This document shows, in pieces, positions 1-9,349 of a stretch of 64,000 bases of DNA. Position 1 is the stretch's first letter; the number at the start of each line of letters is the position of its first letter. Under the pieces are notes generated by a model. That model had not been told where the DNA came from, did no database searches, and saw only the letters and a list, made by a program, of their open reading frames with translations. Source of the DNA: Cecembia rubra (GTDB lineage: Bacteria > Bacteroidota > Bacteroidia > Cytophagales > Cyclobacteriaceae); assembly GCF_003014575.1 (NCBI RefSeq), contig NZ_PYGF01000002.1, forward strand, positions 167,850 through 231,849. The letters are read 5' to 3'. A program made the translations under genes and the position numbers.

Positions 1-485
1 TTTCGGGTAAAAGATGACAAAAACTAAATTTAGGCGATGATTTTAGCGAATTAAAGCTGGCGCTTGATTTTACAGTAGGTGGTGGTCATATTAAGACGAA
101 GTCTTTGATTCGCTTTAATTCTACAAGCTCCGAGCTCCTGATATGGCAGATCTTGAGAAAAGCACAACTAAAATTCGTGCAATTGGTGTAATTCGTGGAC
201 AGAAAAATATTGTCCACGAATTACATGGATTTCCACGAAGAGATGCTTTTCGGGTAAAAGATGACAAAAACTAAATTTAGGCGATGATTTTTGCGAATTA
301 AAGCTGGCGCTTGGAGTTACGGTCGTTGATGGTCATATTAAGACTAAGTCTTTGATTCGCTTTCATTCTACAAGCTCCGAGCTCCTGATATGGCAGATCT
401 TGAGAAAAGCACAATTCAAATTCGTGCAATTGGTGTAATTCGTGGACAGAAAAATATTGTTCACGAATTTCACGGATTTTCCTGA
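1..485. repeat. Two-copy 247-bp direct repeat, non-coding
   Basis: Copy 1 (1-247) and copy 2 (248 to about 485) line up base for base with a period of 247 and scattered substitutions. The first copy begins at the window edge, so further copies may lie outside. Each copy ends in an inverted repeat built from an ATTCGTGGACA core: in copy 1 the arms 188-201 and 211-224 match perfectly over 14 bp around a 9-nt loop; in copy 2 (435-448 and 458-471) the hairpin has decayed by a few changes. No ORF or transposase is visible. ATTCGTG-type repeats are, from memory, common between genes in Bacteroidota; whether this is a mobile (MITE-like) unit cannot be told from one locus. Confidence 0.8.
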
Positions 486-547
486 AATAGTTTATTTAAA
501 GAAATTAAGGAAAGTATTTTGGGTTTATTATCAATCACCAATTAAAC

Positions 548-580
548 AAAAAAGGTGGTCTATTCAGACCACCTTTTTTA
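548..580 (-). terminator. Rho-independent terminator of the histone-like gene
   Basis: A 14-bp stem (548-561 with 566-579) and a 4-nt loop, with A-run and T-run flanks so that it reads as a terminator in both directions. It lies just after the stop of the minus-strand gene at 598-774. Confidence 0.85.
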
Positions 581-597
581 TGTAGATTTCACGAAAA

Positions 598-774
598 TCA
601 TCCAGCATTTTTCTTATCCTGAACTTCTTTACGGATGTCTTGCGCCAAAGTCTTAAGGTCTTGCATGCCTTTTCTTACTCTGGTTCCAGCTGCTTGGTTG
701 CCTTTGCTGTAGAACTTGTCGAAGTCAGCCTCCAAACCCATCACAAGATTTTTAATTTCTTCAAATCTGTTCAT
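598..774 (-). CDS. Histone H1-like protein (Hc1 family)
   Basis: A 58-residue, highly charged helical protein with the pattern RFEEIKNLV...DFDKFYSKGNQAAGTRVRKGMQDL, rich in Lys and Arg. This is the short Hc1-type histone-like family that Bacteroidota and Chlamydiae carry; members are thought to bind and compact DNA. The start is taken at the ATG at 774 rather than a TTG two codons upstream. It is followed by a strong terminator and stands apart from the SPT-like gene upstream (103 nt gap), so it is probably a single-gene unit. Function is from family resemblance; no DNA target can be read from the sequence. Confidence 0.85.
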   Translation of the reverse strand: MNRFEEIKNLVMGLEADFDKFYSKGNQAAGTRVRKGMQDLKTLAQDIRKEVQDKKNAG

Positions 775-876
775 AATCAAAAGTTAATTTTTAGGTTGAT
801 GATAAGTTTAATTTTTCGTTCAATATAGTCAAAATGTTTATAAAACAACAATCTGGCGCACTTTTTCGATTTTTTT

Positions 877-2127
877 TTATTCACCAAAAGACATGGCTAA
901 CTCAGTAGACTTGTAATATCCACTGCTTAGCTTATCCTTAACTGCCTCAAATGCAGCTATTGTTTCAGCTACATCTTCCAAAGTATGTACCGCTGTAGGA
1001 ATCAATCTCAAGATAATCATTCCCTTTGGTACAACTGGATAAATTACCACAGAACAGAAGATATTGTAGTTTTCCCTAAGGTCTTTACTCAAAGTAGCAG
1101 CTTCTCCTACAGTTCCATTCAAAACCACCGGTGTTACAGGTGAGTTGGATTTTCCTGTACTGAAACCTTTTTCTTGAAGTCCACTCTTAAGTGCATTAAC
1201 AATTTTCCAAAGATTGTCCTTCAGTTCTGGCTTAGATCTCAATAGCTCTAACCTCTTCAAAGCTCCTTCCACTAATAGCATGGGTAAGGACTTTGCGAAG
1301 ATTTGGGAGCGCATATTGTATTTTAGATAACGGATTACATTGGCATCCCCGGCGATAAAAGCACCAATTGAAGCCATAGATTTAGCAAAAGTAGAGAAAT
1401 AAAGGTCAATTTGATCTTGAACTCCTTGCTCTTCTCCTGTTCCAGCTCCTGTTTTTCCCATTGTTCCAAAACCATGGGCATCATCAACCAATAATCTGAA
1501 TTGATATTTTTCTTTTAGTTTAACTATTTCGGCAAGTTTTCCTTGGTCACCTGTCATACCAAAAACGCCTTCAGTGATAACAAGAATCCCGCCGCCAGTC
1601 TCTTCAGCAAGCTTGGATGCCCGTTGAAGCTGCTTTTCACAGTTTTCAATATCATTGTGAGGGAAAACATACCTTTTGCCTAAGTGCATCCTTAACGCAT
1701 CTATGATGCAGGCATGGCACTCACTGTCATAGACTACTACATCTTTTCTGTCCAAAAGGGCATCGATGGCAGACATAATACCTTGGTAACCGTAGTTCAA
1801 CAGGTAAGAACTTTCTTTGCCTACGAATTCTGCTAATTCACGCTCCAATTGCTCATGGAGATCAGTCTGACCGGACATCATTCTAGCTCCCATAGGATAA
1901 GCAGCGCCCCACTTAGCTGCAGCCTCAGCATCAGTTTTCCTGACTTCGGGGTGATTGGCCAATCCCAGGTAGTTGTTTAAGCTCCAGGTCAACACTTCCT
2001 TGTCTTTAAATTTCATTCTTGGAGCGATTTCTCCTTCTAGTTTAGGAAACATAAAGTATCCCTCAGAAAGATCCGAATGCTTGCCCAATGGGCCAAGATT
2101 AGTGTGTAGTTTGTCGAATAAGTCCAA
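877..2127 (-). CDS. PLP-dependent alpha-oxoamine synthase, serine palmitoyltransferase-like
   Basis: A 416-residue fold-type I PLP enzyme of the family of serine palmitoyltransferase, KBL and BioF, which condense an amino acid with an acyl-CoA. Family marks visible are the cofactor-stacking His138 (DSECHAC), DDAHGFG at 215-221 and the Schiff-base Lys249 in TFAKSMAS. In Bacteroidota such genes make the long-chain base of sphingolipids or, with cysteate, sulfonolipids; the sequence alone does not decide between them. No bio or kbl neighbour supports the other family roles. The start codon is TTG at 2127: there is no in-frame ATG nearby upstream and the N-terminus MDLFDKL is typical of the group. 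A good promoter lies at 2185-2216. Confidence 0.85.
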   Translation of the reverse strand: MDLFDKLHTNLGPLGKHSDLSEGYFMFPKLEGEIAPRMKFKDKEVLTWSLNNYLGLANHPEVRKTDAEAAAKWGAAYPMGARMMSGQTDLHEQLERELAEFVGKESSYLLNYGYQGIMSAIDALLDRKDVVVYDSECHACIIDALRMHLGKRYVFPHNDIENCEKQLQRASKLAEETGGGILVITEGVFGMTGDQGKLAEIVKLKEKYQFRLLVDDAHGFGTMGKTGAGTGEEQGVQDQIDLYFSTFAKSMASIGAFIAGDANVIRYLKYNMRSQIFAKSLPMLLVEGALKRLELLRSKPELKDNLWKIVNALKSGLQEKGFSTGKSNSPVTPVVLNGTVGEAATLSKDLRENYNIFCSVVIYPVVPKGMIILRLIPTAVHTLEDVAETIAAFEAVKDKLSSGYYKSTELAMSFGE

Positions 2128-2184
2128 TGTCTTATGCTGTTTTATGTTACATTTTTGTTCTAAGGTTCAGACCTTAAAATCGGC

Positions 2185-2216
2185 CAAAAGTAATATAAAT
2201 TGTCCATCCTTGCAAA
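2185..2216 (-). promoter_or_regulatory. Bacteroidota-type promoter of the SPT-like gene
   Basis: On the minus strand TTTG (2216-2213) is followed after 20 nt by TACTTTTG (2192-2185), matching TTTG-N19/20-TAnnTTTG. The expected start is near 2180, about 50 nt upstream of the TTG start codon. Confidence 0.6.
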
Positions 2217-2308
2217 AATCAAAGGGCTTTTCAAATTTTCTTTCACTTACTCGTTTTATTTTATTTATTTCGTGAGTTGAGCCTTTTTGACAGAAATAAA
2301 CCCTGAAT

Positions 2309-3811
2309 ATGCGAAAAATCAATAAGCTATTGGTTGCCAATCGTGGAGAGATCAGTTTGAGGATAATGAGAACTGCCAAAGAAATGGGAATCAAGACTGT
2401 AGCCGTTTACAGTGAAGCGGATAGAAATGCACCCCATGTGAAATTTGCTGACGAAGCTGTATGTCTTGGACCTCCTCCATCCAATCAGTCATACTTATTG
2501 GCAGATAAAATTATTGATGCCTGCAAATCCCTAAATGTTGATGCGGTACACCCAGGGTATGGCTTTTTATCAGAAAATGCCACTTTTGCCAAAAAGGTAA
2601 CTGATGCAGGAATCATTTTTGTTGGGCCATCCCCCGAATCTATAGAGGTTATGGGAAGCAAACTGGCAGCAAAAAATGCAGTGGCAAAATATGGTATTCC
2701 CATGGTTCCCGGTACAGAAGAAGCCATTACCGATATTCAGGCAGCAAAATTAAAAGCGGAAGAAATCGGATATCCCATCTTGATCAAAGCCAGTGCCGGT
2801 GGAGGTGGAAAAGGGATGCGTATAGTCAAATATGAGGCTGAATTTGAGGAGCAAATGCAGCGAGCTATTTCTGAAGCACTCTCGGCTTTTGGGGATGGAG
2901 CAGTATTTATAGAGAAATATATAACTTCTCCCAGGCATATTGAAATTCAGGTCTTGGGAGATGTGCATGGAAATATTGTTTACTTGTTTGAAAGGGAATG
3001 TTCCGTTCAGAGAAGACATCAAAAAGTTATAGAGGAAGCTCCTTCCGCAGTTGTTTCACCAGAAATGAGGAAGGCAATGGGTGAGGCTGCAGTTCAGGTA
3101 GCCAGAGCCTGCAATTATTATGGTGCTGGTACCGTAGAATTTATTGTAGATGAAAATCTGAACTTTTATTTCCTGGAGATGAATACCCGCTTACAAGTGG
3201 AACATCCGGTTACAGAAATGATCACCGGTAAAGACTTGGTGAAAGAGCAAATTTTAATTGCTGAAGGCAGGCCACTTAGTTTCAAACAGGGAGATTTAAT
3301 AATTAACGGTCATGCCCTTGAGATAAGAGTATATGCGGAAGATCCTAAAAATAATTTCCTTCCTGATATTGGCAACTTGATGACTTATATCCGTCCCCAA
3401 GGACCTGGAATTAGGGTAGATGATGGGTTTGAGCAAGGAATGGATATTCCCATCTTTTATGATCCTATGATCGCTAAATTGATCACACATGACGAGACTA
3501 GAGAGAAATCTATTCAAAGAATGATCCGGGCAATTGATGATTACCAGATTACAGGTATAGAAACTACACTAGGTTTTTGTCGCTTTGTGCTTGAACATGA
3601 GGCTTTTACTTCAGGTAACTTTGACACCAAATTTGTTGAAAAATATTTTAGTCCTGAGAAGTTGGAAGTTCAATGGGATGAAGAGGAATTGGCATTGATG
3701 GCCTCTTTGGCGGTAGATATTTTTGAGAAAGAGAAAACTAACCTGAAACGGGTCACCGGTCAAAATAGAAATGGTATGCCAAGAACCAACTGGAAAAACC
3801 GATTGATTTGA
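2309..3811 (+). CDS. accC: Biotin carboxylase subunit of an acyl-CoA carboxylase
   Basis: A 500-residue biotin carboxylase: N-terminal domain from KLLVANRGEI, ATP-grasp domain with the glycine-rich loop ASAGGGGKGM near residue 166, the ERECSVQRRHQK segment near 230, and EMNTRLQVEHPVTE near 290. It carboxylates the biotin of a carrier protein using ATP and bicarbonate. It is about 50 residues longer at the C-terminus than E. coli AccC, as in the propionyl/methylcrotonyl-type subunits of Bacteroidota. No biotin carrier or carboxyltransferase gene is adjacent, so the substrate of the complex (acetyl-, propionyl- or methylcrotonyl-CoA) is open. Its TGA overlaps the next ATG by one base. Confidence 0.93.
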   Translation: MRKINKLLVANRGEISLRIMRTAKEMGIKTVAVYSEADRNAPHVKFADEAVCLGPPPSNQSYLLADKIIDACKSLNVDAVHPGYGFLSENATFAKKVTDAGIIFVGPSPESIEVMGSKLAAKNAVAKYGIPMVPGTEEAITDIQAAKLKAEEIGYPILIKASAGGGGKGMRIVKYEAEFEEQMQRAISEALSAFGDGAVFIEKYITSPRHIEIQVLGDVHGNIVYLFERECSVQRRHQKVIEEAPSAVVSPEMRKAMGEAAVQVARACNYYGAGTVEFIVDENLNFYFLEMNTRLQVEHPVTEMITGKDLVKEQILIAEGRPLSFKQGDLIINGHALEIRVYAEDPKNNFLPDIGNLMTYIRPQGPGIRVDDGFEQGMDIPIFYDPMIAKLITHDETREKSIQRMIRAIDDYQITGIETTLGFCRFVLEHEAFTSGNFDTKFVEKYFSPEKLEVQWDEEELALMASLAVDIFEKEKTNLKRVTGQNRNGMPRTNWKNRLI

Positions 3812-5112
3812 TGGCCGAAATCCTACCCATTAAAGCCTGGAGGTACAATGAGCGTTTTTCTGCTAATATAGAGGAATACACTTCTCCTCTATTTGATGTA
3901 GTTTCTAGTAAACAAAGGCAAGCGCTTTATGCTAATCCCTACAACAGTATCCATCTATCTGTTCCTTTAGGAGATAGCCCCGCCCAAAGAGCGAAAATCC
4001 TTCTAGAGGAGTGGAAACAGTCTAAAGTAATTCAACAGGATAAACTACCCGGCATTTATGTATATTACCAATATTTTAAATTTCCAGGTCAAGAGGAGGA
4101 GTCAGTTAGAAAAGGCTTTATCGCTCATATAAGAGCCTATGATTGGGAAGAAGGTGTGGTTTTGAGACATGAAAATACAATCTCAAAAGCAGTAAATGAC
4201 AGAACTGAATTGCTTAAGGCTACTCAATTTCAGTCTAGCCCCACACATGGACTTTATGAGGACCCTTTGCATCTTTTAGAGCCCTATATGGATGCTGCCA
4301 TAGAGGATCCAATATATGACTTAGAGGATTACCAAGGAGTAAGGGAAGTGCTTGCTGTCATTCAGGATGTAACTTTGATCAAAAAGTTTGTTGAGGTAAT
4401 TGGCAATAAGAAAATTATTTTAGCTGATGGTCATCATCGGTATGAAGGGGCTATTGCCTTAAAGAAAGAAATGGAGAAAGCCAATCCACTTCATTCTGGA
4501 AAGGAAGGATATAATTACCACATGATGTATTTTACCAATGCCCTTTCCAAAAATTTAAGGATTTTGCCTACTCACAGGCTTTTCAGAGAAATTGCGCTTT
4601 CGGAGGAAGAAATCACCAACCGCCTTCAAAATTGGTTTATTGTAAGGAAACTCAACGAGGTGGATGAGATTATGGAGCTGATCCTACAGAAGCAATGGGC
4701 TTTTGGTTTAGTGTTTCCTGAAAATGCCTATAAGATCAGTCTCATTCCTGAGAAAATAAAGGAATTTGACCATCATGTTCCTGAAGTGATCAAAACAGTT
4801 GATCTGATGGTATTACATTATTTTTTCATTGACAAGGTTCTGGGAATCCCCATGTCGGAGCAGCGTTTTTCAGATCATATCGAATATGAAAGGAATCTGC
4901 ATCGCTGTTTGCAGAAAGTAGAGTCTGGAAGTGCTTCATTTGCTGTCATTACCAAAGATGTTTCCATGAACCAGGTCTTGGATGTTTGCAAGAGTGGCTA
5001 CACTATGCCTCAGAAATCCACCTATTTTTACCCTAAAACTCTTTCGGGTTTGCTTTTTACTTCCATTGAAGAATCAGAGTTTAATTTTCCATATGAAGCC
5101 TTTATGCCATGA
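3811..5112 (+). CDS. DUF1015 family protein
   Basis: A 433-residue soluble protein with the DUF1015 signature IILADGHHRYEGA near residue 205 and the opening ILPIKAWRYN. The family is conserved in bacteria and archaea; no biochemical role is known to me. The ATG at 3811 overlaps the accC stop by 1 nt and its own TGA overlaps the maf ATG by 4 nt, so translation of the three genes is probably coupled. A TTG one codon earlier is less likely. Nothing in the sequence shows a signal peptide or membrane segment. Confidence 0.88.
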   Translation: MAEILPIKAWRYNERFSANIEEYTSPLFDVVSSKQRQALYANPYNSIHLSVPLGDSPAQRAKILLEEWKQSKVIQQDKLPGIYVYYQYFKFPGQEEESVRKGFIAHIRAYDWEEGVVLRHENTISKAVNDRTELLKATQFQSSPTHGLYEDPLHLLEPYMDAAIEDPIYDLEDYQGVREVLAVIQDVTLIKKFVEVIGNKKIILADGHHRYEGAIALKKEMEKANPLHSGKEGYNYHMMYFTNALSKNLRILPTHRLFREIALSEEEITNRLQNWFIVRKLNEVDEIMELILQKQWAFGLVFPENAYKISLIPEKIKEFDHHVPEVIKTVDLMVLHYFFIDKVLGIPMSEQRFSDHIEYERNLHRCLQKVESGSASFAVITKDVSMNQVLDVCKSGYTMPQKSTYFYPKTLSGLLFTSIEESEFNFPYEAFMP

Positions 5113-5684
5113 TTGACCTCAAAGGAAAACAACTGATACTGGCTTCCCGGTCTCCAAGGAGACAGGAACTGCTCAAAGGCCTCCATCTTGACTTTGAAAT
5201 CAGAATCAAGGAAACTGAAGAGGATTTTCCTGCTGACATGCCAGCTGACCAGGTGGCTCCCTTTTTATCCGAAAAGAAGGCAAAGGCTTTTGAATCTGAA
5301 CTAAACGAGGGCGAGCTGGTATTGGCTTCCGATACTGTGGTGGTATTAGAGGGAAAAATTTTGAATAAACCCTCAGACAGTGCAGAGGCAAAAGAAATGT
5401 TGAAGTCCCTTTCTGGAAATGTCCATGAAGTCATGACCAGCATTACCATCCTGTCCTCTGAAAAAATGGTAACCCAACAGGATATTGCCAAAGTGACTTT
5501 CAAAGGGCTTTCTGATGAAGAAATGGATTTTTATATCACCCATTTCCAGCCTTTTGATAAGGCCGGGGCTTACGGCATTCAAGAGTGGATTGGATTTATA
5601 GGTGTGGAAAAACTGGAAGGCTCATTTTATACCGTAATGGGTCTGCCAGTGCATTTAGTTTACAGAGTATTAAATGAATGGTAA
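5109..5684 (+). CDS. maf: Maf-like nucleoside triphosphate pyrophosphatase
   Basis: A 191-residue Maf/YhdE protein. The N-terminal substrate loop ASRSPRRQELL (13-23) and the metal-binding ASDTVV near residue 78 are both present. Family members hydrolyse non-canonical or dTTP/UTP-type nucleotides to the monophosphate and pyrophosphate, cleaning the nucleotide pool. It is the last gene of accC / DUF1015 / maf, starting inside the previous stop codon (ATGA). The next gene is convergent, with a shared strong hairpin at 5812-5847. Confidence 0.92.
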   Translation: MIDLKGKQLILASRSPRRQELLKGLHLDFEIRIKETEEDFPADMPADQVAPFLSEKKAKAFESELNEGELVLASDTVVVLEGKILNKPSDSAEAKEMLKSLSGNVHEVMTSITILSSEKMVTQQDIAKVTFKGLSDEEMDFYITHFQPFDKAGAYGIQEWIGFIGVEKLEGSFYTVMGLPVHLVYRVLNEW

Positions 5685-5811
5685 TTCCTGCAAAAACTAA
5701 TATTTTCCGAAATTAATACATTAGGACTTTTTTCATGTGTTTTCCGAGCATTTTTGCATATATGAGTTTGAAAAATTACTATAAATTTGTCCGTTCAAAA
5801 ATCCTGTAAAA

Positions 5812-5847
5812 AATAACAAAGAGGCCAATTTTGGCCTCTTTGTTATT
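5812..5847. terminator. Bidirectional terminator between maf and hlyD
   Basis: A perfect 17-bp inverted repeat (5812-5828 with 5831-5847), effectively a 4-nt AATT-type loop, with A/T-rich ends. It lies 5 nt after the hlyD stop and 127 nt after the maf stop. Confidence 0.88.
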
Positions 5848-5852
5848 ATCTT

Positions 5853-7157
5853 TTATTTATCCTTTTTTTCCGGATTGTTGATTTTAATGGCATCCCCATC
5901 CTTCAATTGACGGCTCACTACAAAATAAGGGCCTGATATGACTTCCTGACCTTCTGTAACTCCCTCTAGAATTTCAATATTGTCAAAGTCTGAAATTCCT
6001 GTTTTAATTTCCACCATTTTTGCCCTTCCATTTTCAACCACAAAAACCAATTCTTTTGACCTTGAAGATCCGTCTTGATTTTGGGTTGTTTGATCCTCCC
6101 GGGTGGTGACAGCAGCCAAAGGTACAGCTAGGACATTATCCTTTTTCTGGGTTATAATATCAACACTTGCGGTCATTCCAGGTCGGAATGGGAACTTGTT
6201 TCTTTCAGTTATAAGATCAGCATAGGATTCATTTAGAATTCTAATTTTAACCTCAAACTCAGTAACTGCATCTGGACTGGCTTTGGTATTGGCAGAATTG
6301 GCAATGGAAGTAACGATTCCTTTGAATTTTTTACCTGAAGAAGAATAAGAATCCACATCAATAATGGTAGTATCTCCCAAATTGATTCTGATGATGTCAT
6401 TTTCATTGACATTCACACGAACTTCCATTCTGGAAAGATCAGCCAATCTAAGCATTTCTGTACCGGCCATTTGTTGGGTACCGACTACCCGCTCACCTTT
6501 TTCTACAAGTAACTTGGAAACGATTCCATTTACCGGAGAATAAACATTGGTAAGTCTTAGGTTTTCAGCAGCTTCATTTACTGTTGCTTGTGAAGATTTT
6601 ACAATAAATTCTCCTGCCAAAACAGTTTGTTTTGCTGCATCCAAGTCGTTTTTGGCAGTTTGGAAATTAGCCTGAACCTGTTCCCAATCAGCATCTGAAA
6701 TAACTTTGTCTTTGTATAGTTTTTCATTTCGCTTGAATTCAAGCTCAGCTCTTATGAATTGAGCTTCAGCTCTCTTGAGATTTGCGTTAGACTGCGCAAG
6801 GTTTGCTTGGTTTTGGTTGAGGTTGGCCCTTGCCCTATCCAATGCAGAAATGAAGTTGTCAGGACGGATCTTTACCAGCAAGTCTCCTACTTTGACAGAA
6901 TCTCCTTCGATAACATTCAATTCGATTATTTCACCAGCTACGTCTGGGCTGAGTTTTACTTCAATTTCAGGTTCAACTACTCCGGAAGCACTTACTTTCT
7001 CAGTTATAGAAGACTTCTTGGCTTTGGTTGTTTCTGCCATAATCTCCTTTTCTCCACCGATCCATCCGGCGGATTTACCTATTATGGCAAAAAGGATAAT
7101 TGCGCCTAAAACACCTAGAAGGATATAAATCAGTTTGTTGGATTTTTTCTTAGCCAT
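5853..7157 (-). CDS. HlyD/MacA-family periplasmic adaptor of an efflux system
   Basis: A 434-residue membrane-fusion protein: one N-terminal membrane anchor (about 9-30), a barrel-sandwich half-motif (PEIEVKLSPDVAGEI), a long alpha-hairpin (about 95-210) rich in Gln, Asn and Ala, the second lipoyl half (NVYSPVNGIVSKL) and a beta-barrel domain. Such adaptors bridge an inner-membrane transporter to a TolC channel. The order sdaAB-tolC-hlyD is co-directional and the tolC-hlyD gap is 14 nt. The MacB-type ABC or RND transporter usually found downstream is missing: the hlyD stop is followed directly by a terminator. Confidence 0.9.
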   Translation of the reverse strand: MAKKKSNKLIYILLGVLGAIILFAIIGKSAGWIGGEKEIMAETTKAKKSSITEKVSASGVVEPEIEVKLSPDVAGEIIELNVIEGDSVKVGDLLVKIRPDNFISALDRARANLNQNQANLAQSNANLKRAEAQFIRAELEFKRNEKLYKDKVISDADWEQVQANFQTAKNDLDAAKQTVLAGEFIVKSSQATVNEAAENLRLTNVYSPVNGIVSKLLVEKGERVVGTQQMAGTEMLRLADLSRMEVRVNVNENDIIRINLGDTTIIDVDSYSSSGKKFKGIVTSIANSANTKASPDAVTEFEVKIRILNESYADLITERNKFPFRPGMTASVDIITQKKDNVLAVPLAAVTTREDQTTQNQDGSSRSKELVFVVENGRAKMVEIKTGISDFDNIEILEGVTEGQEVISGPYFVVSRQLKDGDAIKINNPEKKDK

Positions 7158-7171
7158 CTTTATTGCTATGA

Positions 7172-8515
7172 TTAAAGTTTGAGGGGGTTTCCTAAATAAA
7201 AGTCAAGAACTTTGACCCTAAATATGTATGTATATTTTGATGTTACTAAATCAGCCTGTGCATTGAAATAGTTGTTTTGTGCCAATTGATAGTCTGCAAA
7301 GTTAATAGCGCCTGCATCAAAACGCTGCTGTGCAATCCTAAAGGCCTCTTCCAAAGAGGAAACCCTAATCTGTGAAGCCTGATAGGACTGTCTGGAAGCA
7401 TAAGCATTGGTATAGGCACTTTCTATATCCTGCCTAAGTTGATTCTTAGTTTCGGATTCTTGGATTTCACTGAGTCGTTTTTGCAATCTTGCCCTTTGGA
7501 CATTGGCCCTATTCCTTAAATTTGAAAGTATAGGAATGTTTAACTGCATATTTGCGGAATTGGAGAAGTTGTTCCTCATTTGGGTTCCGAAGTCAAGCCT
7601 TTCTCCCATGAAAAATTGATCCACATAGTTTGAAAATGCACTGGCTCCAATACCCAAAGTAGGCATATAGCCCCCTCTTGCGATTTTCACTCCAAATTCA
7701 GCACTTTCAATTCCCAACTCCGCGGCCTTCACCTCAGGCATCAATTCAAATGCGATTTCAAAAATTTCATCTACTTCTCTTTGTGTCAACATGTAATTCT
7801 CAGGGTCTAAATCCGGAGCAATTACGTCAAGCCTGTTATCAAAAGGAATCTGCATGGCCTGGGCAAGATTCAGCTTGGCTATTCTTAAATTGTTAGAAGC
7901 ATTAATTACTTCAAGTTCATTGGTGGCATTTTGTGCCTGTATATCCAATTTGTTGGCTAAGGGTAGAGCGCCCGCATCAACCAGTTTTGTAGTAACAGAA
8001 AGTTGTTCCTTGGTAGTGGCCAGTTGATTTTCTGCAATTTTTAGTTGCTCTTTTGCAAAAACCACATTGATAAATAAATTGATCACGTTTAATGTGATAG
8101 TGTTTTCCGTGGCTTTGACATTGTACCTTGCAGCTTCAATATCGGTCCTACTTTGCTTAATTGAATTGGTGATCTGTTGACCGGCAAACAAGGTCATGTT
8201 GGAGTTGCCAAACACGTTGATATTGCCAATCCTATTATTTTCAAATAGGTTGGTTACGGGGTTGATGGAGCGGCCCCATCTATACCCTGTGCTTGCGCCA
8301 GTAGAAAGGGTGGGAATCCTTTGCCCTTGATTGCCTATTAAATTGGCCTCCTGGTTTGCAAGATTCACCTGACTCCTTTGCAGGTTCAAATTATTCTCTA
8401 GGGCAATATCAATAGTCGTCCTCAGATCCAAATTTTGGATATTATAATTCTGAGAATGGCTCTTGAAAGAAATCAGGAATAACAATAAGAAAGAAAAACT
8501 GTAGAAAATTTTCAT
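7172..8515 (-). CDS. TolC-family outer membrane efflux protein
   Basis: A 447-residue protein with a signal peptide (about 1-21, ending SHSQ) and two internally related helical halves with the alternating Asn/Gln/Ala-rich pattern of TolC (for example NLNLQRSQVNLANQEAN near 38 and AFRIAQQRFDAGAINFADYQ near 390). It should form the trimeric outer-membrane duct for the adaptor encoded next. It starts 2 nt after the sdaAB stop, so it is translated from the same message as a serine dehydratase subunit, an odd pairing that may only reflect read-through. Confidence 0.9.
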   Translation of the reverse strand: MKIFYSFSFLLLFLISFKSHSQNYNIQNLDLRTTIDIALENNLNLQRSQVNLANQEANLIGNQGQRIPTLSTGASTGYRWGRSINPVTNLFENNRIGNINVFGNSNMTLFAGQQITNSIKQSRTDIEAARYNVKATENTITLNVINLFINVVFAKEQLKIAENQLATTKEQLSVTTKLVDAGALPLANKLDIQAQNATNELEVINASNNLRIAKLNLAQAMQIPFDNRLDVIAPDLDPENYMLTQREVDEIFEIAFELMPEVKAAELGIESAEFGVKIARGGYMPTLGIGASAFSNYVDQFFMGERLDFGTQMRNNFSNSANMQLNIPILSNLRNRANVQRARLQKRLSEIQESETKNQLRQDIESAYTNAYASRQSYQASQIRVSSLEEAFRIAQQRFDAGAINFADYQLAQNNYFNAQADLVTSKYTYIFRVKVLDFYLGNPLKL

Positions 8516-8517
8516 AT

Positions 8518-9195
8518 TTAAAGGTCAATGTCCGGAATATAAATCAATTGTTTTATCCAAGGCAAACTTCTTAGGTATTCTATGGTCATAGGTCTGATAC
8601 CGGAATCCATTTCAATTACATGGCAGGCCAAATCGTTTTTGCCTTTTCTGGATACAGACATAGTAGCAATGTTAGTTTTTTCCTGCGCAATTACAGATGA
8701 AATAAAAGCAATAGCACCAGAAATATCATCTGCCTTGATAATCAAGGTATGCATCTGTGCGGAGAAATTGGCGTTGAAGCCATCTACTTCAGCTATGTTA
8801 ATTACACCTCCACCTAGGCTTTCCCCAATAACCTCTATTTTCTGATCCCCCTTTTTGAGGTTGAGCTTGATGGTATTTGGATGATAAATGGAAGCATTAC
8901 CTATGGATTTGAATGTGAAGTTCAGTCCTTTTTCTTTGGCCAGGTCAAAGGAAGTTTTGATGCCGGGATCATCTGTTTTTAAATCCAATAATCCACCTAA
9001 AATCGCCTTGTCACTTCCATGTCCTTCATATGTTCTGGCAAAGGAATTATAAAAAGTTATGGTCGCTTCTTCCGGTGTTCCTCCCAAAACCCTAATTGCC
9101 GCCCTTGCAATCCTTACAACTCCTGCGGTATGGGAAGAAGAAGGCCCTATCATAACAGGTCCGATCATATCAAAAACACTACTTTTATTGCCCAT
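8518..9195 (-). CDS. sdaAB: L-serine dehydratase, beta subunit
   Basis: A 225-residue subunit of the iron-sulfur L-serine ammonia-lyase. The N-terminal half has the family segment GPVMIGPSSSHTAG (12-25) and NSFARTYEGHGSDKA; the C-terminal 75 residues look like an ACT regulatory domain (TLIIKADDISGAIAFISSVI). The enzyme deaminates serine to pyruvate. In two-gene forms the cluster-bearing alpha subunit usually follows; here tolC follows instead, so the alpha subunit must be elsewhere. Confidence 0.92.
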   Translation of the reverse strand: MGNKSSVFDMIGPVMIGPSSSHTAGVVRIARAAIRVLGGTPEEATITFYNSFARTYEGHGSDKAILGGLLDLKTDDPGIKTSFDLAKEKGLNFTFKSIGNASIYHPNTIKLNLKKGDQKIEVIGESLGGGVINIAEVDGFNANFSAQMHTLIIKADDISGAIAFISSVIAQEKTNIATMSVSRKGKNDLACHVIEMDSGIRPMTIEYLRSLPWIKQLIYIPDIDL

Positions 9196-9349
9196 TGCCT
9201 AACTCTTTTCAATTAACGTGCTAAAGTAAAAAGTTTTTCGGTAATGTGGATTGTTTTCTACACAAAGCATATTTTTTTGAAGAAATAATGTGGTAATTTT
9301 TATTAATTTTATTCTTCCTTTATGAAAGCAAAGTAAGATTTGTTCAAAA

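Noticed and set aside
1-485. CRISPR array or tandem protein repeat
   Set aside because: Repeat units are 247 bp with no spacers and no frame.
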